DNA of 64,000 bases from Serratia quinivorans (lineage in GTDB: Bacteria > Pseudomonadota > Gammaproteobacteria > Enterobacterales > Enterobacteriaceae): positions 1,426,001 through 1,490,000 of the forward strand of contig NZ_CAMKGL010000001.1 of NCBI RefSeq assembly GCF_946227985.1. Reading direction: 5' to 3'. A program made the position numbers and the translations under genes. This document shows positions 18,345 through 28,840 of the stretch, piece after piece. Within the stretch, counting starts at the first letter, position 1; each line of letters begins with the position of its first letter. Below the pieces are notes generated by a model. That model did not search any database. It saw nothing but the letters and a program-made list of their open reading frames with translations, and had not been told where the DNA came from.

Positions 18345-19757
18345 ATGAAAAAGACCAAAATTGTTTGTACCATCGGTCCAAAAACCGAATCGGAAGAAAT
18401 GCTGACCAACCTGCTTAATGCAGGCATGAACGTAATGCGCCTTAACTTCTCCCACGGCGATTATGAAGAGCACGGCAACCGCATCAAGAACATGCGTGCC
18501 GTGATGGCGAAAACCGGTCAGAACGCCGGCATCCTGTTGGATACCAAAGGCCCGGAAATTCGCACCATGAAACTGGAAGGCGGCAAAGACGCGGCGCTGG
18601 TTGCCGGCCAGACCTTCACTTTCACTACCGATCAGAGCGTTATCGGCAACAACGAACGCGTTGCGGTCACCTACGCCGGCTTTAGCGCTGACCTGAAAAT
18701 CGGCAACACCGTATTGGTGGATGACGGCCTGATCGGCATGGAAGTCACCAACGTGACCGAAAGCGAAGTTGTCTGTAAGGTGCTCAACAGCGGCGATCTG
18801 GGCGAAAACAAAGGCGTTAACCTGCCGGGCGTTTCCATCCAACTGCCTGCACTGGCCGAAAAAGACAAACGCGACCTGATTTTCGGCTGCGAACAGGGCG
18901 TGGACTTTGTTGCCGCGTCCTTCATCCGCAAGCGTTCTGACGTGCTGGAAATTCGTGAGCACCTGAAAGCGCACGGCGGCTCGCAGATCCAAATCATCTC
19001 CAAAATCGAAAACCAGGAAGGCTTGAACAACTTCGACGAAATCCTCGAAGCTTCTGACGGCATCATGGTTGCTCGTGGCGATCTGGGCGTTGAAATCCCG
19101 GTAGAAGAAGTTATCTTCGCTCAGAAGATGATGATCGAAAAATGTAACCGTGCACGTAAAGTGGTGATCACCGCCACCCAAATGCTCGATTCCATGATCA
19201 AGAACCCGCGCCCTACCCGCGCTGAAGCCGGCGACGTTGCTAACGCCATTCTGGACGGTACCGACGCCGTGATGCTGTCTGGCGAGAGCGCCAAGGGCAA
19301 GTACCCGCTGGAAGCCGTTACCATCATGGCGACCATCTGTGAGCGCACCGATCGCGTGATGCCAAGCCGTATCGACAGCCTGCATGACAACCGCAAGCTG
19401 CGCATCACCGAAGCCGTATGCCGCGGCGCCGTTGAAACCGCAGAGAAACTGGATGCACCACTGATCGTGGTTGCCACCAGCGGCGGTAAATCAGCCAAGT
19501 CCGTGCGTAAATACTTCCCTAACGCCGTGATCCTGGCGCTGACCACCAACGAAACCACCGCTCATCAGCTTATTCTGACCAAGGGCGTGATCCCACAGAT
19601 GGTCAAGGAAATCGCCTCTACCGACGACTTCTATCGCATCGGTAAAGAAGCGGCACTGGCCAGCGGTTTGGCACAGAAAGGCGACGTTGTGGTGATGGTT
19701 TCTGGTGCTCTGGTACCAAGCGGCACTACCAATACTGCCTCGGTTCACGTGCTTTAA
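18345..19757 (+). CDS. pykF: pyruvate kinase I (fructose-1,6-bisphosphate-activated)
   Basis: A 470-residue glycolytic enzyme that converts phosphoenolpyruvate and ADP to pyruvate and ATP, the same length as E. coli PykF. Domain A starts [19 protein letters not shown]; nucleotide/PEP residues are in [11 protein letters not shown], the catalytic lysine in [10 protein letters not shown], and the metal-binding acids in [23 protein letters not shown] and the C-terminal effector-binding GDVVVMVSG also fit the type I enzyme. It is a single gene ending in a strong terminator. Confidence 0.96.
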   Translation: MKKTKIVCTIGPKTESEEMLTNLLNAGMNVMRLNFSHGDYEEHGNRIKNMRAVMAKTGQNAGILLDTKGPEIRTMKLEGGKDAALVAGQTFTFTTDQSVIGNNERVAVTYAGFSADLKIGNTVLVDDGLIGMEVTNVTESEVVCKVLNSGDLGENKGVNLPGVSIQLPALAEKDKRDLIFGCEQGVDFVAASFIRKRSDVLEIREHLKAHGGSQIQIISKIENQEGLNNFDEILEASDGIMVARGDLGVEIPVEEVIFAQKMMIEKCNRARKVVITATQMLDSMIKNPRPTRAEAGDVANAILDGTDAVMLSGESAKGKYPLEAVTIMATICERTDRVMPSRIDSLHDNRKLRITEAVCRGAVETAEKLDAPLIVVATSGGKSAKSVRKYFPNAVILALTTNETTAHQLILTKGVIPQMVKEIASTDDFYRIGKEAALASGLAQKGDVVVMVSGALVPSGTTNTASVHVL

Positions 19758-20302
<545 letters not shown>

Positions 20303-20319
20303 GATAGCTTCGGTTATTG

Positions 20320-20349
20320 AAAACGGCGCACAATGTGCGCCGTTTTTTT
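20320..20349 (+). terminator. lpp terminator
   Basis: AAACGGCGCAC/GTGCGCCGTTT stem and seven T. Confidence 0.9.
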
Positions 20350-20389
20350 GTCTGCAAGTTCCTCCTCTGTCCCCCCTGCCACCAAGCGC

Positions 20390-20416
20390 AAAAAAAGGGC
20401 TCAGCACGCTGAACCC
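20390..20416 (-). terminator. ldtE terminator
   Basis: On the minus strand, GGGTTCAG-CGTG-CTGAGCCC followed by seven T. Confidence 0.8.
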
Positions 20417-20443
20417 CTCGGAAATACCCATTAAGACCGCGTT

Positions 20444-21463
20444 TTAATTCACCGAACTGATGGGTGCGCTCTTGAATAGGCCTTTATTCGCTTCCTGTGA
20501 GGCTACAGGCGTTAAACTGACCTCGGATGGGCTCTGCCCCAGGTTAACCAGTACCGGCATGCCAGAGCGGCGTACAACCGCGCTGTCGAACACCGCCTTA
20601 TCGGTCTGCGCATCCCCGACAAAAGCTTTCTCGGTTTTCGACAATGTGATCGGCATGGTCTGCGGATCATCGCTTTCAACTCTCGACAGTGGCTGATGCA
20701 CTTCTACGTAGCGTTTACCGTCGGGCTCAACGGAGATTTTCACCGGATCGTTGATTACCTGCACGCGTGTGCCACGCGGAACCATATTAAACAATGCTTC
20801 GATATCCGTTGGGCGCAGGCGGATACAGCCGGAGCTGACGCGCATGCCGATACCAAAATTGGCGTTGGTACCGTGGATCAGGTATTCACCGTGTCCCATT
20901 GCCAGACGCATGGCAAACAGACCCATTGGGTTTTCAGGCCCAGCCGGCACCACTCCTGGCAGTTTCACCCCTTTTTCCAGGTAGCGTTTACGGATATTGG
21001 CCGTTGGCGTCCAGGTCGGGTTCGGGATTTTTTGGCTGACAGAGGTCACCTGCAGCGGCGTATGCATCCCCGTCTGGCCAATACCGATAGGATAAACAAT
21101 CACTTTGTTCTCACCTTTCGGGTAGTAGTACAGACGCAGTTCGGCCAGGTTGACCACGATCCCCTCTCGTTTGGTATCCGGCAGCAGCATCTGGGTCGGG
21201 ATAGTTAATACCGAACCCGGCTTGGGCAGGAAGGGATCGGTGCCCGGATTGGCCTCCAGCATACCCAGCAAACCAATTTTATAGTCAGCGGCAATCGCCT
21301 CCAACGGGCGGCCATCATTGGGTACGGTATAGGTGGTGTTCTCGCCAATCAGACGGCTGTCCGGCGGCGGCAGCGGATATTCGCTCGCACTGGCGGCCTG
21401 GGTGCCAGTCAGTACGGTGGCAAATAGCATGCCCATTAAACTCAACGCACGTTTCATTATCAT
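20444..21463 (-). CDS. ldtE: L,D-transpeptidase LdtE (YnhG)
   Basis: A 339-residue periplasmic enzyme forming mDAP-mDAP (3-3) cross-links in peptidoglycan. A signal peptide covers about 1-26. A LysM-like domain follows (TYTVPNDGRPLEAIAADYKIGLLGMLEANPG). The YkuD catalytic domain spans about 95-235, with HGTNANFGIGMRVSSGCIRL holding the catalytic Cys in SGCIRL and the conserved His. The C-terminal region is extended and less conserved. E. coli LdtE has 334 residues. The start could be the third codon (MKRALSL). It is convergent with lpp. Confidence 0.92.
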   Translation of the reverse strand: MIMKRALSLMGMLFATVLTGTQAASASEYPLPPPDSRLIGENTTYTVPNDGRPLEAIAADYKIGLLGMLEANPGTDPFLPKPGSVLTIPTQMLLPDTKREGIVVNLAELRLYYYPKGENKVIVYPIGIGQTGMHTPLQVTSVSQKIPNPTWTPTANIRKRYLEKGVKLPGVVPAGPENPMGLFAMRLAMGHGEYLIHGTNANFGIGMRVSSGCIRLRPTDIEALFNMVPRGTRVQVINDPVKISVEPDGKRYVEVHQPLSRVESDDPQTMPITLSKTEKAFVGDAQTDKAVFDSAVVRRSGMPVLVNLGQSPSEVSLTPVASQEANKGLFKSAPISSVN

Positions 21464-21697
21464 CCCTATTATGCTTATTACGGTTCGGCCACAAGGCTAA
21501 CGGGCACTTGGCGGCGGGTAAATCAGACAAGACCTGATTAATACTAGCAATGCTGCAGTTAAAGGCAATAAGTCCTCTAAAAATCAACATGTTATAACGT
21601 AATCGCTTTATGGATTTGTCAATGTAACGTCAAGGGGTAAGCTGCTGATATGTCACTGTTTTGCGGGGCGAACGAACGGAGTGTTTGGGGTTTGTAA

Positions 21698-21741
21698 AGA
21701 CTCATTGACACACGAAACACCAGTAACGCATCAATGAGTCT
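21698..21741 (-). terminator. stem-loop at the end of the suf operon
   Basis: Perfect 11-bp inverted repeat AGACTCATTGA/TCAATGAGTCT with a 22-base loop, starting just past the sufE stop and followed on the minus strand by TTTAC. The loop is unusually large for an intrinsic terminator. Confidence 0.5.
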
Positions 21742-21751
21742 CACCGCTATG

Positions 21752-22165
21752 TCAGAATTTGGCAGCCTGACTGCGGATAGCGCGGATCATCGCCTCTAAC
21801 CCTTGCGAGCGTGACGGCGTCAGGTGCTGGCTCAATGCCAATTCGGCGAAGAAGGGGCGAACATCCAGTTCGACAATCTGCTGCGGCGTCATTTGGTGAT
21901 AAAGAATAAACACTACGGCCAACAACCCTTTGACGATGGCCGCATCACTGTCACCATGGAATTCAACACGCCCTTGATCATCAAGCTGCATCACAATCCA
22001 TACCTGGCTCTGACAGCCGGAAATCAGATTGCCCGCCTGACGTTCAGTATCGTCAAGTGCCGGCAGCTTGGCGCCCAGCTCAATGACATACAGGTACTTA
22101 TCTTCCCAATTCAGGCAGCGGGAGAAATTACGCACTAACTTATCTTTGTCCGGCAAGTTCGCCAT
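21752..22165 (-). CDS. sufE: cysteine desulfuration protein SufE
   Basis: A 137-residue sulfur acceptor that takes persulfide sulfur from SufS and passes it to the SufBCD scaffold. The active cysteine is in [12 protein letters not shown] (about residue 51). [18 protein letters not shown] and [17 protein letters not shown] match E. coli SufE. The start is the ATG at 22165 with AAAGGATCCTC before it; an extension of six codons is less likely. It is the last gene of the operon, separated from sufS by 95 bases that include a CCGGAG/CTCCGG hairpin. Confidence 0.93.
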   Translation of the reverse strand: MANLPDKDKLVRNFSRCLNWEDKYLYVIELGAKLPALDDTERQAGNLISGCQSQVWIVMQLDDQGRVEFHGDSDAAIVKGLLAVVFILYHQMTPQQIVELDVRPFFAELALSQHLTPSRSQGLEAMIRAIRSQAAKF

Positions 22166-22260
22166 GAGGATCCTTTCAATCATTCAGGGGCCGGCATGCC
22201 GACCCCATGTCACTGACTACAGACATTGATTCATCCGGAGGGATTAAGCTCCGGTCTGTC

Positions 22261-23481
22261 CTATCCCAGCAGTTTTTGGATACGCTGTAACCCAGCCACC
22301 AGCCGGTCTACTTCATCGCGCGTATTATATAACGCCAACGAAGCGCGGCACATGCTCGGCACATTATAGAACGCCATCAGCGGCATCGCGCAGTGGTGTC
22401 CGGTACGAATGGCAATGCCGTACTGGTCCAGGAAGCTGCCGACATCATAGGCGTGGTGCTCACCCAGGTTAAAGGCGATCACTCCGGCACGCTCTGCCGG
22501 GCCGTAGATTTTAAGCCGGGGTACCTGTTGCAGGGCCTCCAGCGCGTAATGCATCAGTGACTGCTCGTAGTCACCAATCGCCTCCAGCCCCAGCGCATTC
22601 ACATAATCAATCGCCGCACCTAACCCCATCATGCCGGCGGTGTTGGGTGAACCGGCCTCAAAGCGCCACGGTGGCTCGGCGTAGGTGGTCCCTTCCGTCA
22701 GGCTGACCTGTTGGATCATCGACCCGCCCCCTTCCCAGGGTGGCATTTGCTGCAACAGCGCCTGACGACCGTAAAGAATACCGATGCCGGAAGGCCCATA
22801 CAGCTTATGCCCGGAGAACACGTAGAAATCGCAATCCAGCGCCTGAACATCCACCCGCTGGTGCATCACTGCCTGCGCACCGTCAATCAGTACCTTCAGG
22901 CCCGCAGCCTTCGCCTGAGCCGTAATTTCCTGTACCGGGTTCACCGTGCCCAACACGTTAGACACCTGGGTCAATGCCAGCAGTTTGGTGGTAGCGTCGA
23001 TCAACCCCGGCAACAGAGCCAAATCCAGGGTACCATCTGGCTGTAGCGGCCAGACGCGCAGGTTCAATCCGCGTTCCTGCGCCAGCATCTGCCAGGGTAC
23101 GATGTTGGCGTGGTGCTCCATCTCGGTGATAATAATGCTGTCACCGGGCTGCAAAAAGTGGCGACCAAAGCTGTTGGCTACCAGATTGATGCCTTCGGTA
23201 GTGCCCTTGACGAATACAATCTCTTCCGCCGAGCCGGCATTGATAAACGCCGCCACCTTGTCACGCACCGCTTCCATTTCCTGCGTCGCTTCGGCGCTTA
23301 ACGTGTGGATGCCCCGGTGTACTGCCGCGTAGCCATGACGGTAAAAATCCAGCTCGCGATCGATCACTACCTGCGGTTTCTGCGCGCTGGCGGCGCTGTC
23401 GAGGTAAGCCAGCGGCTGACCATTGACCTCGCGCGCCAACAGGGGAAATTCACTGCGTACCCGTTCAATAGGAAAACTCAT
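22261..23481 (-). CDS. sufS: cysteine desulfurase SufS
   Basis: A 406-residue PLP-dependent group II desulfurase that removes sulfur from L-cysteine (and selenium from selenocysteine). The PLP lysine is in [15 protein letters not shown], the cofactor region in [14 protein letters not shown], and the persulfide-forming cysteine in [11 protein letters not shown]. Its ATG overlaps the sufD stop by four bases, indicating translational coupling. It works with SufE, encoded next. Confidence 0.95.
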   Translation of the reverse strand: MSFPIERVRSEFPLLAREVNGQPLAYLDSAASAQKPQVVIDRELDFYRHGYAAVHRGIHTLSAEATQEMEAVRDKVAAFINAGSAEEIVFVKGTTEGINLVANSFGRHFLQPGDSIIITEMEHHANIVPWQMLAQERGLNLRVWPLQPDGTLDLALLPGLIDATTKLLALTQVSNVLGTVNPVQEITAQAKAAGLKVLIDGAQAVMHQRVDVQALDCDFYVFSGHKLYGPSGIGILYGRQALLQQMPPWEGGGSMIQQVSLTEGTTYAEPPWRFEAGSPNTAGMMGLGAAIDYVNALGLEAIGDYEQSLMHYALEALQQVPRLKIYGPAERAGVIAFNLGEHHAYDVGSFLDQYGIAIRTGHHCAMPLMAFYNVPSMCRASLALYNTRDEVDRLVAGLQRIQKLLG

Positions 23482-24764
23482 GCAACCTCCCCCGGCAGGC
23501 GCTGCGCAATCCGCGCCAGCACCGATTCACGGAGGGTGTCGTTGCCAATCCCCTCGGTCAGCTCCGCAGCAAAGGCAAAGATGATCATCTGCTGCGCCGC
23601 ATGCTTGTCGATACCGCGTGATTGCAGATAAAACAGCTGCTCTTCATCGATGCGCCCAACGGTAGCACCGTGACTGCACTTTACGTCGTCTGCGTAGATT
23701 TCCAGTTGCGGCTTGGTATCCACCTCCGCCACCTTGCCCAGCAGCAGGTTGTGGTTGGTCATCTGACCATCGGTTTTAATCGCGTGTTTAGCCACTTTGA
23801 TCATGCCGTTAAACACCGCTTTGGCACGATCGCTGACCACTATTTTGTGCAGTTGGCGACTCTCGCAATACCCCTTGTTATGCTCCAGGTAAGTACGGGT
23901 ATCGCAGACCTCTTTACCGACCGGCAGCACCAGGCTGTTGATCGCCAGGTGGGAGCCTTCACCGTTGAGCTGTGCGCTGGTGTTATGCCGCGTCAGCCCC
24001 GCCCCAAGCAGGAAACTGTCGCTCTTCACCCGCGCGTCGCGGCCAATCACCAGATCGTTATGGGCGAAGTGGTAGCTCGGCTGGCTTTCAAATGCCAGTT
24101 TGCAGTGCTGCAGTTGAGCATTGTCACCCACGTTAGCGGTCAGGCGTGCGCCGGTGAAATGCGCGGCGTCGTTAAGGCTGACGTAATGCTCGATCACCTC
24201 AGCCTGCGCATTACGCGCAATCTCAAGATGATGGCGGTGATGGACGGTATTCACTTCACCTTCAGCGCCGCGTCCGCTGCTGATATGCAGCAGATATAAC
24301 GGCCGCTTTGCAATTTTGCCGGCCGCCACGCGGACAATGCTGGTTTCCTGCGCCAGACTTTCGGTCAGATGCAGGAATATTTCGGCCTGGATCGGCTCCG
24401 GCAACGCCTGTAGCGTCCCGTAGGGGGCCACGTCAAACTGGTAATCGCCCAGTTCGCTGTCACTCAATGCCGCGCTGAAACGCCCGTCGATAAACACCAG
24501 GCGGTAGGCGTCGATATCCAGCGCCAGTGCATCCCGCTGAGCGGCGGTGACCGGCTCGAGCGGCGGTTCCAGAAACTGTTGCTCCAGCAAACCTTCAAGC
24601 GGGGTATATTTCCAGTTTTCGTGCTTGCGGGTCGGCCAACCCAGGCGCAAAGCCTGTTGCCAGTGTGCCAAAGCATGGGCGGAATGCTCGCCGCCACGGG
24701 CTTCAAACAGACTGTAGAGTTGCTGCAGCGCGCGCGAATTATTGTTCGTCGGTAAGCCAGCCAT
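23478..24764 (-). CDS. sufD: Fe-S assembly scaffold component SufD
   Basis: A 428-residue paralogue of SufB forming the SufBC2D complex; it is needed for iron entry. It starts [17 protein letters not shown], like E. coli MAGLP, and has [20 protein letters not shown] sequence near residue 45. The right-handed helix domain carries [15 protein letters not shown] and [20 protein letters not shown], and the conserved C-terminus has [23 protein letters not shown]. It overlaps the end of sufC by 26 bases and sufS by four. Confidence 0.94.
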   Translation of the reverse strand: MAGLPTNNNSRALQQLYSLFEARGGEHSAHALAHWQQALRLGWPTRKHENWKYTPLEGLLEQQFLEPPLEPVTAAQRDALALDIDAYRLVFIDGRFSAALSDSELGDYQFDVAPYGTLQALPEPIQAEIFLHLTESLAQETSIVRVAAGKIAKRPLYLLHISSGRGAEGEVNTVHHRHHLEIARNAQAEVIEHYVSLNDAAHFTGARLTANVGDNAQLQHCKLAFESQPSYHFAHNDLVIGRDARVKSDSFLLGAGLTRHNTSAQLNGEGSHLAINSLVLPVGKEVCDTRTYLEHNKGYCESRQLHKIVVSDRAKAVFNGMIKVAKHAIKTDGQMTNHNLLLGKVAEVDTKPQLEIYADDVKCSHGATVGRIDEEQLFYLQSRGIDKHAAQQMIIFAFAAELTEGIGNDTLRESVLARIAQRLPGEVA

Positions 24765-25485
24765 AGCCCTGCTCCTCCAACTGTTTCACCAGGGTGAAAT
24801 CGCCGGATTTGACGATGCGCCCCTGGGAAAGAACATGAACGTAATCCGGTTTGATGTAGTCCAGAATGCGCTGGTAATGCGTGACGATAATGAACGAACG
24901 CTTGCCGTCCCGCAGTGAGTTAACGCCGTTGGCGACAATTTTCAGCGCATCGATATCCAAACCGGAGTCGGTTTCATCCAAAATGCACAGATCCGGTTCC
25001 AGCGCTGCCATCTGCAGGATGTCATTGCGCTTTTTCTCGCCGCCGGAGAAGCCAACGTTAACCGAACGCGTCAGCAGATCGGGCGGCATATTCAACAGCT
25101 CAATTTTTTCTTCGATAAAATCAGCGAAATCGAAGCGATCGAGCGGTTCCTGATCGCGATATTTACGCACCGCATTAACCGAGGTTTGCAGGAAGAAATG
25201 GTTGCTGACGCCGGGGATCTCCACCGGATACTGGAACGCCAGGAACACCCCTTCACCGGCACGGTCTTCCGGTGCCAGTTCAAGCAGATCCTTGCCTTTG
25301 AAGGTCACTTCACCCGCGGTCACTTCGTACTCTTCGCGCCCGGCCAGGGTCGCAGAAAGCGTGCTTTTGCCCGAGCCGTTCGGCCCCATGATGGCATGCA
25401 CTTCACCCGGTTTGATTTCCAGATCCAAGCCCTTGAGGATCTCGTTGCCTTCCGCGCTGACTTTTAAATTCTTGATACTTAACAT
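24739..25485 (-). CDS. sufC: Fe-S assembly ATPase SufC
   Basis: A 248-residue cytoplasmic ABC-type ATPase that drives conformational change of the SufBCD scaffold. Walker A is GPNGSGKSTL; the ABC signature is VGFSGGEKKRNDILQM; Walker B is LCILDETDSGLD, with the Q-loop in FLAFQYPVEIPG. No membrane domain is present, as usual for SufC. A 42-base gap separates it from sufB. Confidence 0.95.
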   Translation of the reverse strand: MLSIKNLKVSAEGNEILKGLDLEIKPGEVHAIMGPNGSGKSTLSATLAGREEYEVTAGEVTFKGKDLLELAPEDRAGEGVFLAFQYPVEIPGVSNHFFLQTSVNAVRKYRDQEPLDRFDFADFIEEKIELLNMPPDLLTRSVNVGFSGGEKKRNDILQMAALEPDLCILDETDSGLDIDALKIVANGVNSLRDGKRSFIIVTHYQRILDYIKPDYVHVLSQGRIVKSGDFTLVKQLEEQGYGWLTDEQ

Positions 25486-25527
25486 GCAGTGTCCTTAGGT
25501 CGCGCTTTCGCGCTGTAAATCCGGCGG

Positions 25528-27024
25528 TTAGCCCACGCTGTGTTCCAGGCTGATGGCCAATAGCTTCTGTGCCTCAACGGCGAACTCCAGCGGCAGCTCA
25601 GAGAACACGTCCTTACAGAACCCGTTGACGATCATCGAAATGGCATTGTCTTCGCTGATGCCACGCTGCAGACAATAGAACAGCTGGTCATCACCAATTT
25701 TTGAGGTCGTCGCCTCGTGTTCCAGCTGCGCACTGTTGTTGCGTGCTTCAACATACGGGAAGGTATGAGCGCCGCTATCCGGCCCGATCAGCATCGAGTC
25801 ACACTGGGTAAAGTTACGCGCGTTTTCTGCCCCCGGCAGGATCTTCACCAGCCCGCGGTAGGTATTCTCGCTGTGCCCGGCGGAGATGCCTTTGGCGATG
25901 ATTGTCGAACGGGTGTTCTTGCCGATGTGGATCATCTTGGTGCCGGTGTCCGCCTGCTGATGGCCGCTGGTCAGCGCCACCGAGAAAAATTCACCGATAG
26001 AGTTATCCCCCTGCAGGATCACACTTGGGTATTTCCAGGTGATTGCCGAACCGGTTTCCGACTGGGTCCACGACATTTTCGAACCCGCGCCCTCACACAG
26101 CGCACGCTTGGTCACAAAGTTGAGGATGCCGCCCTTGCTGTCACCTCCAGAGAACCAGTTCTGCACCGTCGAATATTTCACTTCCGCGTCTTTGTGCAGG
26201 ATCACTTCCACTACTGCCGCATGCAGCTGGTAGCTGTCGCGCACCGGGGCCGAACAGCCTTCGATGTAGCTGACATAGCTACCTTCATCGGCGATCAGGA
26301 TGGTGCGTTCGAACTGGCCGGTTTTGGCGGCATTGATACGGAAATAGGTCGACAGCTCCATCGGACAACGCACGCCCTTCGGCACGTAGACAAAGGTACC
26401 GTCGGAGGCCACCGCCGCATTCAAGGCGGCAAAGAAGTTATCGTTGGAAGGCACTACGCGACCGAGATATTTGCGCACCAGATCCGGGTATTCATGGATG
26501 GCTTCACCGAACGAGCAAAAAATCACCCCGCTCTCCGCCAACTTTTCACGATAGGTGGTCGAAACCGAAACTGAATCGAAGATAGCATCCACCGCCACTT
26601 CGCTGCCTTCACGCACTGGCACGCCAAGCTGGTTAAACGCCAGTTCAACCTCGCTGGTCAGGTAATTGTTGTCCGTCGGCGCGCCAGGTTGCTGCTCCGC
26701 GCCGGGCTGCGAGCCACAGGCATCATCACAGCTGCCGCAGGACGGTGCCGAGTAATAGCTGTAATCCTGATAGTTCAGGCGCTCGTAGTTCGCTTTCAGC
26801 CAGTGCGGCTCTTCCATTTGCAGCCAGGCACGGTAGGCTTCCAGGCGGAACTCCAGCATCCACTCAGGTTCGTTACGCTTGGCCGAGATCGCGCGCACCA
26901 CGTCTTCGTTGATGCCCATCGCCAACTCATCGGTGGCCAACTGGGTAAAAAAACCTTCTTTGTAGCGACCTTCGCTGACCCAAGCCTGCACTTCATTAGG
27001 CATTTCTACATTGCTTCGTGTCAT
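25528..27024 (-). CDS. sufB: Fe-S assembly scaffold SufB
   Basis: A 498-residue (E. coli 495) main scaffold subunit on which clusters are built. Conserved stretches include [66 protein letters not shown] and the C-terminal [20 protein letters not shown]. The start at 27024 lies 14 bases after the sufA stop and gives the family length; an extension of 13 codons would overlap sufA. The N-terminal region differs from E. coli, as is common. Confidence 0.94.
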   Translation of the reverse strand: MTRSNVEMPNEVQAWVSEGRYKEGFFTQLATDELAMGINEDVVRAISAKRNEPEWMLEFRLEAYRAWLQMEEPHWLKANYERLNYQDYSYYSAPSCGSCDDACGSQPGAEQQPGAPTDNNYLTSEVELAFNQLGVPVREGSEVAVDAIFDSVSVSTTYREKLAESGVIFCSFGEAIHEYPDLVRKYLGRVVPSNDNFFAALNAAVASDGTFVYVPKGVRCPMELSTYFRINAAKTGQFERTILIADEGSYVSYIEGCSAPVRDSYQLHAAVVEVILHKDAEVKYSTVQNWFSGGDSKGGILNFVTKRALCEGAGSKMSWTQSETGSAITWKYPSVILQGDNSIGEFFSVALTSGHQQADTGTKMIHIGKNTRSTIIAKGISAGHSENTYRGLVKILPGAENARNFTQCDSMLIGPDSGAHTFPYVEARNNSAQLEHEATTSKIGDDQLFYCLQRGISEDNAISMIVNGFCKDVFSELPLEFAVEAQKLLAISLEHSVG

Positions 27025-27038
27025 GTTGATTGCATCGC

Positions 27039-27410
27039 TCAAACGCCAAAACTCTCGCCGCACCCGCAGGCATGCTGAGCTTTAGGGTTATTAAATTTGA
27101 ATATCTGATTCAGCCCTTCACGGACAAAATCTACCGTGGTGCCATCGATAAACGGCATGGCTTTCAACGGCACATACAGCTTGGCGCCATCACGCTCAAA
27201 CAGCAGGTCGTCGTCAGCAGGAGCACGGGTGAGATCCAGCACATAGGCAAACCCGGCGCAGCCTGACTGCTTCACCCCGAGTTGCAGCCCCTTCACCTGC
27301 GAGTCCTGCTGCATTAGTTTTGTAATTTGTTGTACGGCATTGTCACTGAGCAAAATGCCTTGCCAGACATTTTCGTCCAGAGAAAAAGTGCCGACATTTT
27401 CCGTTTGCAT
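27039..27410 (-). CDS. sufA: A-type iron-sulfur carrier SufA
   Basis: A 123-residue HesB/IscA-type carrier that accepts clusters from SufBCD and passes them to apoproteins. The three ligand cysteines are in [11 protein letters not shown] and the C-terminal CGCGESFGV. The start at 27410 (GAGGTAGGCCAT before ATG) gives the E. coli length; a 12-codon extension is not supported. It is the first gene of sufABCDSE, behind a Fur-type palindrome, so iron limitation should induce the operon. Confidence 0.94.
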   Translation of the reverse strand: MQTENVGTFSLDENVWQGILLSDNAVQQITKLMQQDSQVKGLQLGVKQSGCAGFAYVLDLTRAPADDDLLFERDGAKLYVPLKAMPFIDGTTVDFVREGLNQIFKFNNPKAQHACGCGESFGV

Positions 27411-27465
27411 ATGGCCTACCTCACACTCGTGTTTTACCACAGCCAATCTGGGTTGCTACTATGTT

Positions 27466-27484
27466 AGTGATAACGATTATCACT
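27466..27484 (-). promoter_or_regulatory. Fur box in the suf promoter
   Basis: AGTGATAACGATTATCACT has perfect 8-bp arms (AGTGATAA/TTATCACT) and matches the Fur consensus. It lies 56 bp before the sufA start. Confidence 0.7.
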
Positions 27485-27925
27485 TCAACCGTTTGTTTTA
27501 CAGGGGTATCCGCTAAAAGCCCGGATTTTCACTTCGGCATGCGGCAAGCGCGCGGGACAGTCAGTGCACCAGGCGCTGCCGGTCAGAAATGGAATCATTT
27601 TATCCTTATGAATTTACTGCACATCCTGTATCACCATGGCGCTTGCCCATTGGCTCGAACGCTTTACAGGGCCGGGCTTTTTATGTCGATTTAAACATTC
27701 ATAGAAAATACCTATTTCTGAATTTTGTCTGTCTTAAAAATGCGTTTATCGACAATAAGGCGCATTTTACGCCATTCCACTCACCCAACTTAGCCAGCAG
27801 AAGCGGCAACCTCTGATTAAAGTTTAGTCGTTACTGGCTATATTGGGTTGCGGCTGCCCCTATGCATCCCCTGTTGACGATAAATATTTCAACAGAATGA
27901 TTGATCACCAACGCGCCAGTAAATA

Positions 27926-27940
27926 TGATAATGATTATCA
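27926..27940 (+). promoter_or_regulatory. exact 7-1-7 Fur box before the uncharacterised gene at 27966
   Basis: TGATAATGATTATCA is an exact match to TGATAAT-N-ATTATCA. It ends 25 bases before the start codon, so Fur-Fe bound here would be expected to block transcription. Confidence 0.8.
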
Positions 27941-27965
27941 TTCAATTTGAATTGGGCGTGGGCAC

Positions 27966-28370
27966 ATGAATATCTCGATGAGTGCGTGGCTGTTGGGTAA
28001 AATTGATGACTACAAATTCAGCGTGCGCGACGCCACGGTTGATTTCTATATGGCGGAGGCGTCACTTCGGCGGCCTGAGTGCAACATCAACCACCTGAAA
28101 CGCTATAACAACGTCAGTCTTAACATGGCGAATCTGTGTCTGGAGAATGGCGATGATGAAAGCTACCTGCATGCGTTGAGCAAACTGCATAATCGGCTGA
28201 TCGTGGAAATCAATAATCCGCAGCGCTGTCAGCTGTTCCGGGTTCAGAGCTATCATTTTGCCCGTCATACCCTGACCCTGATCTGCCAGAAGTATTCGAT
28301 GGAAGGCACCTGGGAGAAGGCTAACGCCTTCCAGAAGGATTTCGTCAAGCGGGTCCCCTTCCAGCTGTAA
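27966..28370 (+). CDS. uncharacterised, probably Fur-repressed protein
   Basis: A 134-residue soluble, mostly helical protein with no signal peptide or membrane helix (MNISMSAWLLGKIDDYKFSV at the start). It contains four cysteines, in RRPECNIN, NLCLENG, PQRCQLF and LICQKYS, several histidines, and a basic C-terminus. I do not recognise the family. The near-perfect Fur box and its place divergent from suf suggest a role in iron-starvation response or iron/Fe-S handling; this is inference. The ribosome site before the ATG is weak; ATG at 27978 is an alternative start. Confidence 0.7.
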   Translation: MNISMSAWLLGKIDDYKFSVRDATVDFYMAEASLRRPECNINHLKRYNNVSLNMANLCLENGDDESYLHALSKLHNRLIVEINNPQRCQLFRVQSYHFARHTLTLICQKYSMEGTWEKANAFQKDFVKRVPFQL

Positions 28371-28390
28371 ACCGGCTGAACGAAGAAATA

Positions 28391-28414
28391 CCCGCAGACA
28401 GGGCTGCCTGCGGG
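28391..28414. terminator. hairpin between the Fur-box gene and menI
   Basis: CCCGCAG/CTGCGGG stem between convergent genes; T runs on both sides are short. Confidence 0.5.
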
Positions 28415-28423
28415 GTAAAACGC

Positions 28424-28840
28424 TTAATCTATAACTGCGGTAGTCAGACGCGAGGTGCAGCACAGGCGATCGCGCGAATCGAAGATTTCGATTTGCCACA
28501 CCTGATGACGACGGCCAACGTGCAGCGCACGGCACACGCCGCGGACTTCGCCTTCAAATGCTGCACGCAAATGGTTGGCGTTGATTTCCAACCCCACCAC
28601 CTTCTGCTCGCCTTCGCAGCACAGGTAACCGGCCATCGACCCCATCGACTCTGCCAGCACGACCGATGCCCCGCCGTGCAACAGGCCAAACGGCTGCCGG
28701 GTGCGCTGGTCTACCGGCATGGTGGCCTCGAGGTAGTCCTCCTCCAGCCGGGTAAACCGGATGCCGACATGACTGACCATGCAGCCTTCACCAGCATGGT
28801 TTAGTTGTTCCAGCGTCGTTTCTCTTTTCCACAGTTTCAC
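28424..28840 (-). CDS. menI: 1,4-dihydroxy-2-naphthoyl-CoA hydrolase MenI (YdiI)
   Basis: A 138-residue hotdog-fold thioesterase that releases 1,4-dihydroxy-2-naphthoate in menaquinone synthesis. The conserved QPFGLLHGGASVVLAESMGS contains the catalytic glutamate, and GLEINANHLRA and RRHQVWQIEIFD match E. coli YdiI closely. Its start overlaps the end of ydiJ by four bases, so the two are probably co-transcribed and translationally coupled. Confidence 0.92.
   Translation of the reverse strand: MKLWKRETTLEQLNHAGEGCMVSHVGIRFTRLEEDYLEATMPVDQRTRQPFGLLHGGASVVLAESMGSMAGYLCCEGEQKVVGLEINANHLRAAFEGEVRGVCRALHVGRRHQVWQIEIFDSRDRLCCTSRLTTAVID

Larger units (their letters stand above)
27411..27965. other. 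divergent regulatory region between sufA and the Fur-box gene
   Basis: About 555 gene-free bases with one Fur-type palindrome at each end (27466-27484 and 27926-27940). Short readings in the middle lack ribosome sites. IscR and OxyR/IHF sites known from E. coli sufA were not identified with confidence. Confidence 0.5.

Noticed and set aside
18321..19385. 354-codon minus-strand reading opposite pykF
   Set aside because: His/Phe/Asp-rich shadow of a highly biased, well-conserved gene; no ribosome site or family pattern.
25717..26574. 285-codon plus-strand reading opposite sufB
   Set aside because: Antisense shadow of sufB; arginine/histidine-rich with no recognisable domain.
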